Origin: an uncultured Eubacteriales bacterium
Lineage (GTDB): Bacteria > Bacillota > Clostridia > Peptostreptococcales > Anaerovoracaceae
Length of the DNA: 64,000 bases
Assembly (NCBI GenBank): GCA_902773835.1
Contig: CACYFZ010000009.1
Coordinates: 36,575 to 100,574 of the forward strand
Reading direction: 5' to 3'
Of this stretch, positions 9,238 to 17,379 are shown in pieces; positions within the stretch are counted from its first letter, which is position 1; every line of letters starts with the position of its first letter. The position numbers and the translations under genes are program-made. The notes beneath the pieces are model-generated. The model saw only the letters and a program-made list of their open reading frames with translations, did no database searches and was not told the origin of the DNA.

Positions 9238-9358
9238 TTTTCCTCCTAAACATCGTTCCGCTTTCCTTTAAGCGGATTGTGAAATACATGTAACCAATAC
9301 TGTTTTAAATACACAAATATACACATTAATTATAAGTTAAGAAATCAAAAGAAATCAA
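9238..9358 (-). promoter_or_regulatory. Promoter and leader of the 1554-residue adhesin gene
   Basis: A -35 TTGATT (9353-9358), 18-nt spacer and -10 TATAAT (9329-9334) on the minus strand. The leader of about 85 nt contains a 6-bp hairpin CCGCTT/AAGCGG (about 9258-9276) shortly before the AGGAGG ribosome site. A single GGTTACA motif near 9290 resembles the repeated GTTACA boxes in front of the 3071-residue adhesin gene. Confidence 0.55.
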
Positions 9359-9496
9359 GGTATATTATGCTTGCTTTCTTAAAAAACTTTAAGGGTTTAT
9401 TCCCTTTTCTCCGGGAATTCATGAAATTGATTGCCTCTTATGTGTTCTGTTATACTTTCATCAAGCGAAAATCATTTGGAGGTTGCTCTTTCAACA

Positions 9497-10759
9497 GTGA
9501 GCGAAATAAGCGTTTCAGTCATACTTCCCGTATATAACGTAGGGCCTTGGATCGGCAAATGCATAGAGAGTCTGAAGAAGCAAACACTTCAGAATCTCGA
9601 GTTTATTTTCGTGGATGATCTGGGAAGTGATGATTCCATGAAGCAGGTCGAGGCCTGGGCGGCAGAAGATAATAGAGTGCGGATAATCCGAAATCAGAAG
9701 AATATCGGATCAGGCAGATCCAGAAACCGCGGAATCGAAGAAGCCCGCGGCGAATACCTCTCTTTTGTTGATCCGGACGACCGAGTCGCTGATGATTTCT
9801 ACGAGCTGTTATATGTGAAGGCGAAGGAGACGAGTGCAAATATAGTTAAAGGCATACGCGTACCGATTGACGGGGACGAGAGTGCGCCGCTTCCGAATGT
9901 CAATCCGAAAGAGCTTAATCGACGTATCAGAGACACGCTAAGGAGAGGAAATCCTCTTTACTCCGTATTTACACATGAACATCAAAGCGCAATATACAAA
10001 CGATCATTTCTGAAAGAACACGAGTCCGTCCGATACGGTACTTCCGCAAATGCACAGGATACAACTTTTCTGCTCAGGCTATGTCTGGAAACGAAAAGCA
10101 TAGCATTTGAAAATGATGCTGAATATTATTATTTGCAAAGAACCGGTGCCGCTACCGGAAGCTACACCTTAAAGAGAGCCTGGGGAGAGATCGATTCTCT
10201 TCGAGAAAAAATTGATACCATCCTAAACTATCCGATTGACAAATATACGTACATATCGTTCGCAGGTAAAATTCAAGGGTACACTAACAATTACTATCTG
10301 GCGACTATAGCAGAAAATTTCACGCAAGAGGACAAAGCCTCATATATCGCTGCTGTTAAGGAGCAGATGTCCAGATTTCCCGATGAGAAAAAACTAATCA
10401 AAGAGAACGCTTGTCTTGCTGCAATTAATAGCTATAACGAGATTCTTCCGTCCCGTAAAGTACAGGGAGTAATGAGTTATCGCGATTGCATTCCTGCTTG
10501 GGTAGAGTTTTTTTCCGAGCATCCTAATGCAGACATAAGTTTCGACAAGGCTTGTGCAGACCTGATAGCTAAGGCAATCGGCTCAGAGGTTCTGGCGCTT
10601 TTCAGGACACGAACAGAAAAGAGATGCGACAAAAAAAATGTCCGCGCTAAGCTTTCAAAGCTCAGACCAAAAAGAAGATTTCAAATACTGTTCTTTACAC
10701 CAATATATCTCCTGATTGATACATGTACGTATGTAAAATACAGAATTGAAAACTATTAA
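9497..10759 (+). CDS. Glycosyltransferase family 2 protein (type A)
   Basis: About 420 residues. It starts with the GT-A fold signature VSVILPVYNVGPWIGKCI, followed by FVDDLGSDDS (first Asp motif), GSGRSRNRGIEEARGEYLSF and VDPDD (DXD-type metal site). It should transfer a nucleotide-activated sugar during surface polysaccharide or protein glycan synthesis; donor and acceptor are unknown. The C-terminal third is basic and ends in a possible membrane-associated helix. The start is uncertain: GTG 9497 follows GGAGG by 14 nt, while a TTG at 9431 would add 22 residues. It is a paralogue of the protein encoded at 11659-12756, sharing the NRGIEEARGEYLSF block. Confidence 0.8.
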   Translation: MSEISVSVILPVYNVGPWIGKCIESLKKQTLQNLEFIFVDDLGSDDSMKQVEAWAAEDNRVRIIRNQKNIGSGRSRNRGIEEARGEYLSFVDPDDRVADDFYELLYVKAKETSANIVKGIRVPIDGDESAPLPNVNPKELNRRIRDTLRRGNPLYSVFTHEHQSAIYKRSFLKEHESVRYGTSANAQDTTFLLRLCLETKSIAFENDAEYYYLQRTGAATGSYTLKRAWGEIDSLREKIDTILNYPIDKYTYISFAGKIQGYTNNYYLATIAENFTQEDKASYIAAVKEQMSRFPDEKKLIKENACLAAINSYNEILPSRKVQGVMSYRDCIPAWVEFFSEHPNADISFDKACADLIAKAIGSEVLALFRTRTEKRCDKKNVRAKLSKLRPKRRFQILFFTPIYLLIDTCTYVKYRIENY

Positions 10760-10773
10760 ACACGCTTGACGAT

Positions 10774-11553
10774 ATGTTGAATAATAACGAAATAAAAATA
10801 TCCGTAATAATCCCGATGTATAAATGTGCAGACTATCTGGACGGACTATTTGACATGGTTTGCAGGCAAAGCCTCAAAGACATAGAGATAATATGCGTCA
10901 TCGACGGACCTGATGAAGCAATAAGGAGCATCGTGGACGAGCGAGCAAAGACAGATGAGCGGATAATCAGCATCGTGCAAGATCACAGGGGCGCCGGTGC
11001 TGCCAGGAACACAGGCTTGAAAGAAGCTCACGGAAAATACTTGCTTTTCCTGGATGCCGATGATTTGTTTGAAACACATATGTGTGAAAAGATGTATGGC
11101 GAGGCTCAAAAATGGGACGCCGACGTCGTAATGTGCACATATACGGAGACTAACGAATGGAAAAAAACAAGAACTGAAAACGTGGGATTTAATCTCTCAC
11201 AGTTACCCCCTGGTTGCGTAATCAACCCTTCAGAAGTGCCATATCTGCTATGCCGTGTTATCGGGGCTCCCTGGAACAAGTTATTCAAACACTCACTAAT
11301 AAAAGAATACAATCTTAGTTTTTCCGAAACCAGAATGATGAATGATGAATTCTTCGTTTCAACAGCGATAGTCAGCGCAAAAAGGCTAGTCACAATTCAC
11401 GAAGACCTGCTTACCGTAAGACGCTATATTAACGATAAGTCGATATCCTCTAATCGTTCCGAATACACACAAGACTTCACCCCTGTTATGGAGCATCTTT
11501 ACAATTGGATTGTATCAAACGGGAAATGGGAGCTTCTTCAAGAAGGTTATTAA
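10774..11553 (+). CDS. Glycosyltransferase family 2 (type B), cut short by a nonsense codon
   Basis: 259 residues: ISVIIPMYKCADYLDGL, VIDGPDEA, GAGAARNTGLKEAHGKYLLF and LDADD show a GT2 catalytic domain. The frame stops at TAA 11551-11553 after LLQEGY, yet the same frame continues without further stops to 12756. The residues after the stop (KKFRILLHYNAS..., LKNLDPWKEM) align with the neighbouring paralogue at 13956-15128 (LRKWNAS..., LTKKEPWRNM). The paralogue has Leu at the stop position, so a TTA to TAA change would explain it. The intact gene would have been one 660-residue protein with two GT2 domains. The remaining catalytic domain may still fold but lacks its C-terminal region. ATG 10774 has no strong ribosome site. 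Confidence 0.75.
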   Translation: MLNNNEIKISVIIPMYKCADYLDGLFDMVCRQSLKDIEIICVIDGPDEAIRSIVDERAKTDERIISIVQDHRGAGAARNTGLKEAHGKYLLFLDADDLFETHMCEKMYGEAQKWDADVVMCTYTETNEWKKTRTENVGFNLSQLPPGCVINPSEVPYLLCRVIGAPWNKLFKHSLIKEYNLSFSETRMMNDEFFVSTAIVSAKRLVTIHEDLLTVRRYINDKSISSNRSEYTQDFTPVMEHLYNWIVSNGKWELLQEGY

Positions 11554-11658
11554 AAGAAGTTCCGAATTCTGCTGCACTATAATGCGAGCTATGATTACAA
11601 CGAGAAATTTGCGGAAGGCGTAGCATTTACTCTCAAGAATCTTGACCCTTGGAAGGAG

Positions 11659-12756
11659 ATGCGCTATTCAAAGCTCATGAAGCTCCTTCAAATGGATCGA
11701 AAAAGCATAAGGGATGCTTATAAGCAGTTGAAGTCTTCTTTATCTTCTGCACTTAATACTGATAATGAAGGTTTAAAAAACAGTCTTAAGATGCAAGAGA
11801 ATAAGCTGTATGCATTTAGTAAGATCAAATCTTTTATGAGAAAACGTGCATCAAATTCTAAGATAAAAGTCTCTGTAATAGTTCCCGTATATAACGTCGG
11901 ACCATATATAGAAAAGTGCTTGAAGTCAATTCAAAACCAATCGCTTCGTAAAATTGAAATAATTATCATAGACGATAAATCAACTGACAATTCCATGGAG
12001 ATAGTGCGTAGCGCAGCAGAGTCTGACTCTCGCATTCGAATCATAAAGAATGACCATAATATCGGGCCCGGCCCCTCTCGAAACAGAGGAATTGAGGAAG
12101 CTCGCGGAGAATATCTGTCATTCATAGATTCAGATGATTATATATCGCGTGATTTTCTAAAGAGGCTTTACTCTAAGGCTACCGAGCGCGGAGCATCTCA
12201 TATGATATCCAAGGGAACAAGCATCAAGATTTTCCCTGATTCCGGTATTGAAAAACCTTCATCGCTGAACAAAAAAATTGCTAACTATTCAAGCGATAGC
12301 GCTCCTCTTTGGTCTGACTTTAATTCCGATCATTGGTCTGCTATATATCATAAACATTTGTTCCTTAATCCCATTGCGCGTTACGGTTCTACCAGAGTCT
12401 CCGAAGACGTGGTCTTCCTGCTTCGAGTGGGTTCGATAACAAAAGATATAGTTTTGGATAATAAAGCCAAGTACTATTATGTTCAGAGACCGAACTCCGC
12501 AACAAATACATATGACACCAAGAGAATCTCTGAAATAATTGACGGCCTTGAAATCAAAAGAGATATACTCTCACAGTATTCCGACAGTATTTGTGTAAAA
12601 GAATACTTTGATCAACATATAGCATGGATTAACAAGGTAATAAGCAAATGTCTGGAAGGAGAAGATTCTAATAATCCGGAGGTGCAAGAACTGCTGGAAA
12701 GACTCTCAAAAGTTTATCGCAGTCTTCCCAATTACGATGAACACCATGAGCTATGA
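11659..12756 (+). CDS. Glycosyltransferase family 2 (type A), downstream half of a nonsense-split two-domain gene
   Basis: 365 residues if translation restarts at ATG 11659. The first 75 residues belong to the C-terminal region of the preceding type-B transferase. Then comes a second complete GT2 domain: VSVIVPVYNVGPYIEKCL, IIDDKSTDNS, GPGPSRNRGIEEARGEYLSF, IDSDD. It lies in exactly the same frame as the 10774 gene (885 nt apart). AAGGAG touches the ATG with no spacing, so internal initiation would be poor and expression is doubtful. It is closest to the GT at 9497 among genes in this window. The stop TGA overlaps the ribosome-site region of the next remnant. Substrate unknown. Confidence 0.7.
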   Translation: MRYSKLMKLLQMDRKSIRDAYKQLKSSLSSALNTDNEGLKNSLKMQENKLYAFSKIKSFMRKRASNSKIKVSVIVPVYNVGPYIEKCLKSIQNQSLRKIEIIIIDDKSTDNSMEIVRSAAESDSRIRIIKNDHNIGPGPSRNRGIEEARGEYLSFIDSDDYISRDFLKRLYSKATERGASHMISKGTSIKIFPDSGIEKPSSLNKKIANYSSDSAPLWSDFNSDHWSAIYHKHLFLNPIARYGSTRVSEDVVFLLRVGSITKDIVLDNKAKYYYVQRPNSATNTYDTKRISEIIDGLEIKRDILSQYSDSICVKEYFDQHIAWINKVISKCLEGEDSNNPEVQELLERLSKVYRSLPNYDEHHEL

Positions 12757-12766
12757 AAGGTAAACC

Positions 12767-13021
12767 ATGATTGTTTCACTCACTTCATATCCCGCCAGAA
12801 TGGAAACTATTCATCAATGTCTGGATAGCATTTACGCACAATCAATGCAGCCTGATAAGGTTGTTCTTTGGCTTGCCGAAGAACAGTTTCCTAATCGCGA
12901 AAAAGATTTGCCTGACAGATTGCTTGAAGATCTTGATGCCGGAAAAATCGAGGTGTTTTGGTGTGATGATTTAGGTTCTCACAAGAAATATTTTTACACA
13001 ATGCAGTGGAAGAAACAATAA
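12767..13021 (+). pseudogene. 3'-truncated glycosyltransferase-like remnant
   Basis: 84 codons starting MIVSLTSYPARMETIHQCLDS, with VVLWLAEEQFPNREKDLP and WCDDLGSHKKYFYTMQ. This is the N-terminal third of a recognisable glycosyltransferase-like family whose members normally continue past the KKYxYxMQ block into a VDDD motif. Here the frame ends with WKKQ and a stop. A shift of frame just before (AVEETIIYLI, then stop) may preserve a few more family residues, so a frameshift and a truncation may both be present. The gene ends 30 nt from the likewise truncated, convergent ugd. An AAAGGT ribosome site precedes the ATG. Confidence 0.7.
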
Positions 13022-13051
13022 TTTATCTTATTTAAGATTTCCTTGTATGAG

Positions 13052-13948
13052 TCATTTTTCACTTACAAATTCTTTGCGAATCTCATTTTCTTCTATTGCA
13101 GCATTTATTAGTTGCTCAGGAGTATCGGCTGCTTGGAAGTCTGCGACGAGTTGGCGGGTGTCTTTAGGGAGGCAGTGACCGCCGAATCCGGGCCCCGGGA
13201 CGTTGTAGTAGTCTCCGATTCGAGGGTCTAAGCAGACTCCTTTGATTATCTTGTCTGTGCTTAGGCCTTTCACCTGAGCGAAGGTGTCGAGTTCATTAAA
13301 GAATGCCACTCGAAGCGCGAGGTATGAATTAGAGAAGAGTTTTATGGCCTCTGCCTCTGCTGTGCTTGTATAAAGAAGCGGGATATCTTTCTTATCGCTG
13401 CATGCAATCTGTGCCTCTGCAAATATCTCTGCAGCCTCTTTTTCTCCGTCGCAGCCTACCACGATGCGTGTCGGGTTGAGAACATCTTCCATTACGGTCT
13501 TTTCTCTCAGGAATTCAGGGCTGAATATGAATCTGAAATCAGGAAATTCCTCCTGAAGTTTAGCTGTAAAACCTGTCGGAACTGTAGATTTTAGGATAAC
13601 TGTAGGTGCCTTGGATTTGAATTGCGCTTTGCATATGGCATCAATTACATTGTAAATTGACGATGTGTCCAGGACATCTCCCGTCTCATTAAGTCTGGTG
13701 TCTGTGGCTATGAGGATGTAGTCTGCGTCTGAATATCCTCTTTTACGGTCTGTGGTCGCAGTCAGGCTACCGCTTCTTTCTTTGTTCAGGATTTCTTCCA
13801 TCAAAGAGTTTCCGACAGGGGATATCTTTTCGTTTAATGCATCAACCCTGCTCTGATCTTTATCTACGGCAATAACGTCATGCTTTCTTGAAAAAAGCGC
13901 GGCATAAGCTGATCCCACATATCCTAAACCGACTATTGTAATTTTCAT
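13052..13948 (-). CDS. ugd: UDP-glucose 6-dehydrogenase, C-terminally truncated
   Basis: Ugd oxidises UDP-glucose to UDP-glucuronate with NAD+. The N-terminal Rossmann motif ITIVGLGYVGSAYAALF, the central helical dimer region and the catalytic block PGPGFGGHCLPKDTRQL (the Cys nucleophile) are intact. The protein is 298 residues, about 90-100 shorter than the short form of the family. It stops after NEIRKEFVSEK, where the C-terminal UDP-binding domain should begin. Activity is therefore doubtful. The 3' end faces the truncated transferase remnant at 12767-13021, suggesting one deletion removed both ends. It lies 7 nt downstream of the GT gene at 13956-15128, as in an operon. Confidence 0.8.
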   Translation of the reverse strand: MKITIVGLGYVGSAYAALFSRKHDVIAVDKDQSRVDALNEKISPVGNSLMEEILNKERSGSLTATTDRKRGYSDADYILIATDTRLNETGDVLDTSSIYNVIDAICKAQFKSKAPTVILKSTVPTGFTAKLQEEFPDFRFIFSPEFLREKTVMEDVLNPTRIVVGCDGEKEAAEIFAEAQIACSDKKDIPLLYTSTAEAEAIKLFSNSYLALRVAFFNELDTFAQVKGLSTDKIIKGVCLDPRIGDYYNVPGPGFGGHCLPKDTRQLVADFQAADTPEQLINAAIEENEIRKEFVSEK

Positions 13949-13955
13949 ATCCCTA

Positions 13956-15128
13956 TCACAACCTCTGATTCTTTAATTTTCTGTATATTATTTCCAACGT
14001 TCCGACGAGACCTGCCTGTCTGATCTGAGCAAATCTCATTGTAAGATATGAATCTCTGCCCATATTTTTCCCGTATTCTTCGCTGAGTATTCTTCTAACC
14101 TCTTTGATGTTAGCTTCTTCAAGTCCTGATAACAGCGATTGATTTATATTCTTTTTAAACCGACGCGGTACGCCTGTATATATGAGTGCGTAATATCTGA
14201 GCTCACGGTCGCTCATGTTTCGCCAAGGTTCTTTTTTTGTCAGTTCGTCGACAATATCCCTTGCAAATTCTTCTCTGCTGCAACGTGCCGCATAGCTGTG
14301 AAAGGAAGCATTCCACTTTCTGAGATATGCCCTTCGATTGCGTTCATACAGGCCCTTATCCCTAAGCCACTCGAAGAGCTCTCTCGTGACACTCAGCATA
14401 TCTGAAAGATTCTTATCTCTGTGTGATGATATTGATTTCGGATTTGCATACACCCTGTAGTTATACAAATGGTCCGAAATTATAACGACCGAATTTGCAC
14501 TCAGCAGAGCTGCCGACGAAAAGAAAAAGTCATTCAAACTATCCGTTTCCGAGAAATGCAAGCCGGCGGACATTACCATTTCTTTTCTGAAAATCTTATT
14601 ATGCGGATAGTTTTCAATCACTTTTATGGCATCTCGAATTGACTCAGGCGGAATCGCTTTGTCCTTAGGAGAGAAGAGACAATCGTATGCCATATATTTC
14701 TTTTCTGTTTTACTTCGGTAGTCAATGCATGTAAACTGGCAGATTGCCAAATCCGCGTTATTGCTGTCTATAGCCTCATACATCCTGCTGATGTAGTTGT
14801 GAGAATACTCATCATCTGCGTCCGGAAACATGAGGTATTCGCCCTTAGCCTCAGATATTCCGTAATTTCTGGCAGCGCCCGCATTCTTGTGTTTCTGATG
14901 CAGGATTCGGATTCGAGAATCCTTCTTTGCATAAGACTCGAGGGCCGCGAGGGTGCCGTCTTTGGATCCGTCGTCCACGCAAATGATTTCGATATCGTAA
15001 AAGTCCTGCCCGCAAAGATTATCCAGTAGAGGTTCTACATAGTCCTCGCAGTTGTACATCGGGACTATCAGAGAAACTTTGGGAGCAGGTATCTCTTTTG
15101 TATTGACTTGTGGTGATGCTTCATTCAT
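13956..15128 (-). CDS. Glycosyltransferase family 2 protein (type B)
   Basis: 390 residues with VSLIVPMYNCEDYVEPLLDN, CVDDGSKDGT, GAARNYGISEAKGEYLMF and PDADD, the order of GT2 nucleotide-binding and metal motifs. It ends in a helical basic tail with no obvious membrane span. It is expected to add a sugar to a surface glycan; specificity cannot be read. It is the full-length paralogue that shows what the nonsense-interrupted gene at 10774 lost. It sits between a 2-hydroxyacid dehydrogenase gene (4 nt upstream) and ugd (7 nt downstream), so it is probably co-transcribed from the rpiB side. Confidence 0.85.
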   Translation of the reverse strand: MNEASPQVNTKEIPAPKVSLIVPMYNCEDYVEPLLDNLCGQDFYDIEIICVDDGSKDGTLAALESYAKKDSRIRILHQKHKNAGAARNYGISEAKGEYLMFPDADDEYSHNYISRMYEAIDSNNADLAICQFTCIDYRSKTEKKYMAYDCLFSPKDKAIPPESIRDAIKVIENYPHNKIFRKEMVMSAGLHFSETDSLNDFFFSSAALLSANSVVIISDHLYNYRVYANPKSISSHRDKNLSDMLSVTRELFEWLRDKGLYERNRRAYLRKWNASFHSYAARCSREEFARDIVDELTKKEPWRNMSDRELRYYALIYTGVPRRFKKNINQSLLSGLEEANIKEVRRILSEEYGKNMGRDSYLTMRFAQIRQAGLVGTLEIIYRKLKNQRL

Positions 15129-15132
15129 AGCT

Positions 15133-16098
15133 TTATGAGTTAACTACGTTAATAGGTTCTCCTTTTACATAGGATTCAATATTGTTCGCAGTTATGTCCA
15201 TAATTCTCTGGCGTGCCTCTTTGGCGGCCCATGAGATGTGTGGCGTGATGATGGTGTTCTTGGCCTTGAGAAGCGGGTTGTCGCTTCTTATCGGCTCCGT
15301 TGAAACCACATCTACGGCTGCAGCATATACCTTGCCGGAGTTAAGAGCATCTGCGAGGTCTTGCTCAACTACAAGAGGCCCGCGGCTGTTGTTGATTATA
15401 ATAACTCCGTCCTTCATCTTAGAGATGCTCTCTTTGTTGATAAGCCCCTCGGTCTCAGGGAAGAGCGGACAGTGGAGGAAGATGACGTCAGACTTCGCAT
15501 ATAGCTCATCGAGGCTTACATACTCTGCGAGCTTTCTGCCTTCGTCATTTTCGAATCCGTCATGTGCCAATACTTTCATACCTATGGCTCCGAGAATTCT
15601 GGCTGTGGTCTTTCCGATGCGTCCGAGTCCGATGATGCCCGCCGTCTTTCCTGCGAGTTCTATCATCGGGAAATCCCAGAAGCACCAGTCCTGGTTCAGT
15701 TCCCACCTGCCGTCCTTTACGGCCTGGTCGTGATGACCGTAGTGCGAGCAGATTTCGAGAAGAAGCCCTACCGCATATTGGCCTACTATGTCCGTCCCAT
15801 AGGTAGGGACATTCATTACGGTAACGCCTTTTTCATTAGCAGCTTCCATGTCTATGACATTATAGCCGGTAGCCAGTACTGCGACCGCCTTAAGATTAGG
15901 GCAGGCGTCCATCGTCGCCCTGCTGACAGGAGTCTTATTCGTCACAACCACTTCGGCGTCCCCGATTCTCTCCGCTATGAGCGGCGACTCCTCGTAAGCA
16001 GTGCGGTCGTAAACAGTGAGTTCTCCCATTGTTTCAAGTCTCTCCCAGGAAAGATCTCCCGGATTCTCTGTATATCCGTCAAGCACTACTATTTTCAT
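15133..16098 (-). CDS. D-2-hydroxyacid dehydrogenase (glycerate dehydrogenase-like)
   Basis: 321 residues with the two-domain NAD-dependent D-2-hydroxyacid dehydrogenase layout. It has LATGYNVIDMEAA in the substrate domain and the dinucleotide motif GIIGLGRIGKTTA near residue 150. The catalytic triad is visible as Arg in NNSRGPLV (about 238), Glu in VVSTEPI (about 267) and His in TPHISWAA (about 290). The N terminus (IVVLDGYTENPGDLSW) resembles HprA-type hydroxypyruvate/glycerate dehydrogenases, but the exact 2-oxoacid is uncertain. AAAGGAG precedes ATG 16098. It lies 13 nt after rpiB, suggesting an rpiB-dehydrogenase-GT-ugd transcript. Confidence 0.85.
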   Translation of the reverse strand: MKIVVLDGYTENPGDLSWERLETMGELTVYDRTAYEESPLIAERIGDAEVVVTNKTPVSRATMDACPNLKAVAVLATGYNVIDMEAANEKGVTVMNVPTYGTDIVGQYAVGLLLEICSHYGHHDQAVKDGRWELNQDWCFWDFPMIELAGKTAGIIGLGRIGKTTARILGAIGMKVLAHDGFENDEGRKLAEYVSLDELYAKSDVIFLHCPLFPETEGLINKESISKMKDGVIIINNSRGPLVVEQDLADALNSGKVYAAAVDVVSTEPIRSDNPLLKAKNTIITPHISWAAKEARQRIMDITANNIESYVKGEPINVVNS

Positions 16099-16111
16099 AG
16101 CTATACTCCTT

Positions 16112-16549
16112 TTAGAAATCTAGGTCTTCTATTTCCGCTACTCTGCGCTCATGTCTGCCGCCTTCGAATTCAGTCTTCAGCCATTCATCCACCATGGCAA
16201 ATGCCAGGTCTTTATCTACGATATTGGCTCCGAAGCAGAGAACGTTAGCGTTATTATGCTGTTTAGTCATATGTGCGGTATGAACGGAATGCACGAGTCC
16301 CGCTCTTACGCCCGGTACCTTATTGGCAGCCATGCTGATTCCGATTCCTGAGCTGCAAATAGCGATGCCGAGATCTGCATCTCCGTTTGCTACTGCTCTT
16401 CCCACTGCGTGGCCGTATTTAGGATAATCTACGGAATCAGTTGAATCGCAGCCGCAGTCTATAACTTCATAACCGTCGTTGATAAGTTTTTCCTTTACTG
16501 CCAATTTCATTTCATATGCAGCATGATCATTTCCGATTGCAATCTTCAT
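16112..16549 (-). CDS. rpiB: Ribose-5-phosphate isomerase B
   Basis: RpiB interconverts ribulose-5-phosphate and ribose-5-phosphate, linking the pentose phosphate pathway to PRPP and nucleotide salvage. The 145-residue product has IAIGNDHAAYEMK at the N terminus, the active-site Cys in AICSSGIGISMAANK (about residue 66) and HNNANVLCFGA, normal for the family. TAGGAGG lies eight bases before ATG 16549. The position after upp fits a nucleotide-salvage role. The upp-rpiB gap (16550-16651) can form several short stems, but no clear T-tract follows, so co-transcription with upp is likely. Confidence 0.93.
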   Translation of the reverse strand: MKIAIGNDHAAYEMKLAVKEKLINDGYEVIDCGCDSTDSVDYPKYGHAVGRAVANGDADLGIAICSSGIGISMAANKVPGVRAGLVHSVHTAHMTKQHNNANVLCFGANIVDKDLAFAMVDEWLKTEFEGGRHERRVAEIEDLDF

Positions 16550-16651
16550 TTTCTGCCTCCTATCATCTTTTAAATCTTTATCGGCGGAGCGAAGCCGACG
16601 GAGATCTGATTTTCCGTCATTACGGCAACGCCGAATAATCCGATGGGGACC

Positions 16652-17281
16652 TTACTTGGTGCCGAAGATTCTGTCTCCCGCATCTCCCAGTCCCGGTACG
16701 ATGTACGCGTTCTCGTTTAGCTTCTCATCCTTAGCAGCGATGTAGATGTCTACATCAGGGTGCTTGGATGTGAGCGCCTCGATGCCTTCCGGTGCTGCGA
16801 TGAGGAACATAAGGCTTATGTCCTTGGCGCCTTTTTTCTTTACGAAGTCAACTGCAGCGACCGCACTTCCGCCTGTAGCGAGCATCGGATCTACGATGAT
16901 AACCCTTCTCTTATCTATATCCTCAGGAAGCTTACAATAGTACTCAACCGGCTCGTGAGTCTCAGGGTCTCTGTAAAGACCTACGTGACCCACCTTTGCA
17001 TTCGGAATAATCTCCAGCATGCCGTCTACAAATCCGAGACCGGCTCTCAAGATTGGGATGATGGCTACGTCCAGCCCCTTCAGCATCTTTACGGATGTCG
17101 GGCATATAGGAGTCTCAATCTGAACTTCCTGTGTAGGAAGGTCTCTTGTTACCTCGAATGCCATAAGCATAGCCACTTCTCTGGCCAAATCTCTGAACTC
17201 CTTGCTCGTAGTGTTCTTGTCTCTCATCATCGATACCTTGTGCTGAATCAGCGGATGATCGAATACCATTATCTTTCCCAT
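16652..17281 (-). CDS. upp: Uracil phosphoribosyltransferase
   Basis: Upp makes UMP from uracil and PRPP. The 209-residue length is typical. Motifs include [16 protein letters not shown] at the N terminus, [14 protein letters not shown], the PRPP loop [11 protein letters not shown] (about residue 132) and the uracil-binding C-terminal [18 protein letters not shown] precedes ATG 17281. It works with the uridine phosphorylase and nucleoside importer encoded at 53-61 kb to recycle pyrimidines. The 98-nt A/T-rich gap to tsaC is large enough for a promoter, but none stood out clearly. Confidence 0.95.
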   Translation of the reverse strand: MGKIMVFDHPLIQHKVSMMRDKNTTSKEFRDLAREVAMLMAFEVTRDLPTQEVQIETPICPTSVKMLKGLDVAIIPILRAGLGFVDGMLEIIPNAKVGHVGLYRDPETHEPVEYYCKLPEDIDKRRVIIVDPMLATGGSAVAAVDFVKKKGAKDISLMFLIAAPEGIEALTSKHPDVDIYIAAKDEKLNENAYIVPGLGDAGDRIFGTK

Positions 17282-17379
17282 AAGTTCCTCCTGTGTTTCT
17301 GTTTATTTACCTTCTATATTATATAGATATTATTAGCTATTATGTGTTCAATTCGTTAAACTTTAGCAATCACTTTTAT

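Noticed and set aside
16550..16651. Several short GC stems between upp and rpiB, possibly a terminator or a relative of the dispersed repeat
   Set aside because: No T-tract follows, the stems are 4-6 bp, and no extended similarity to the 176-nt repeat is visible.
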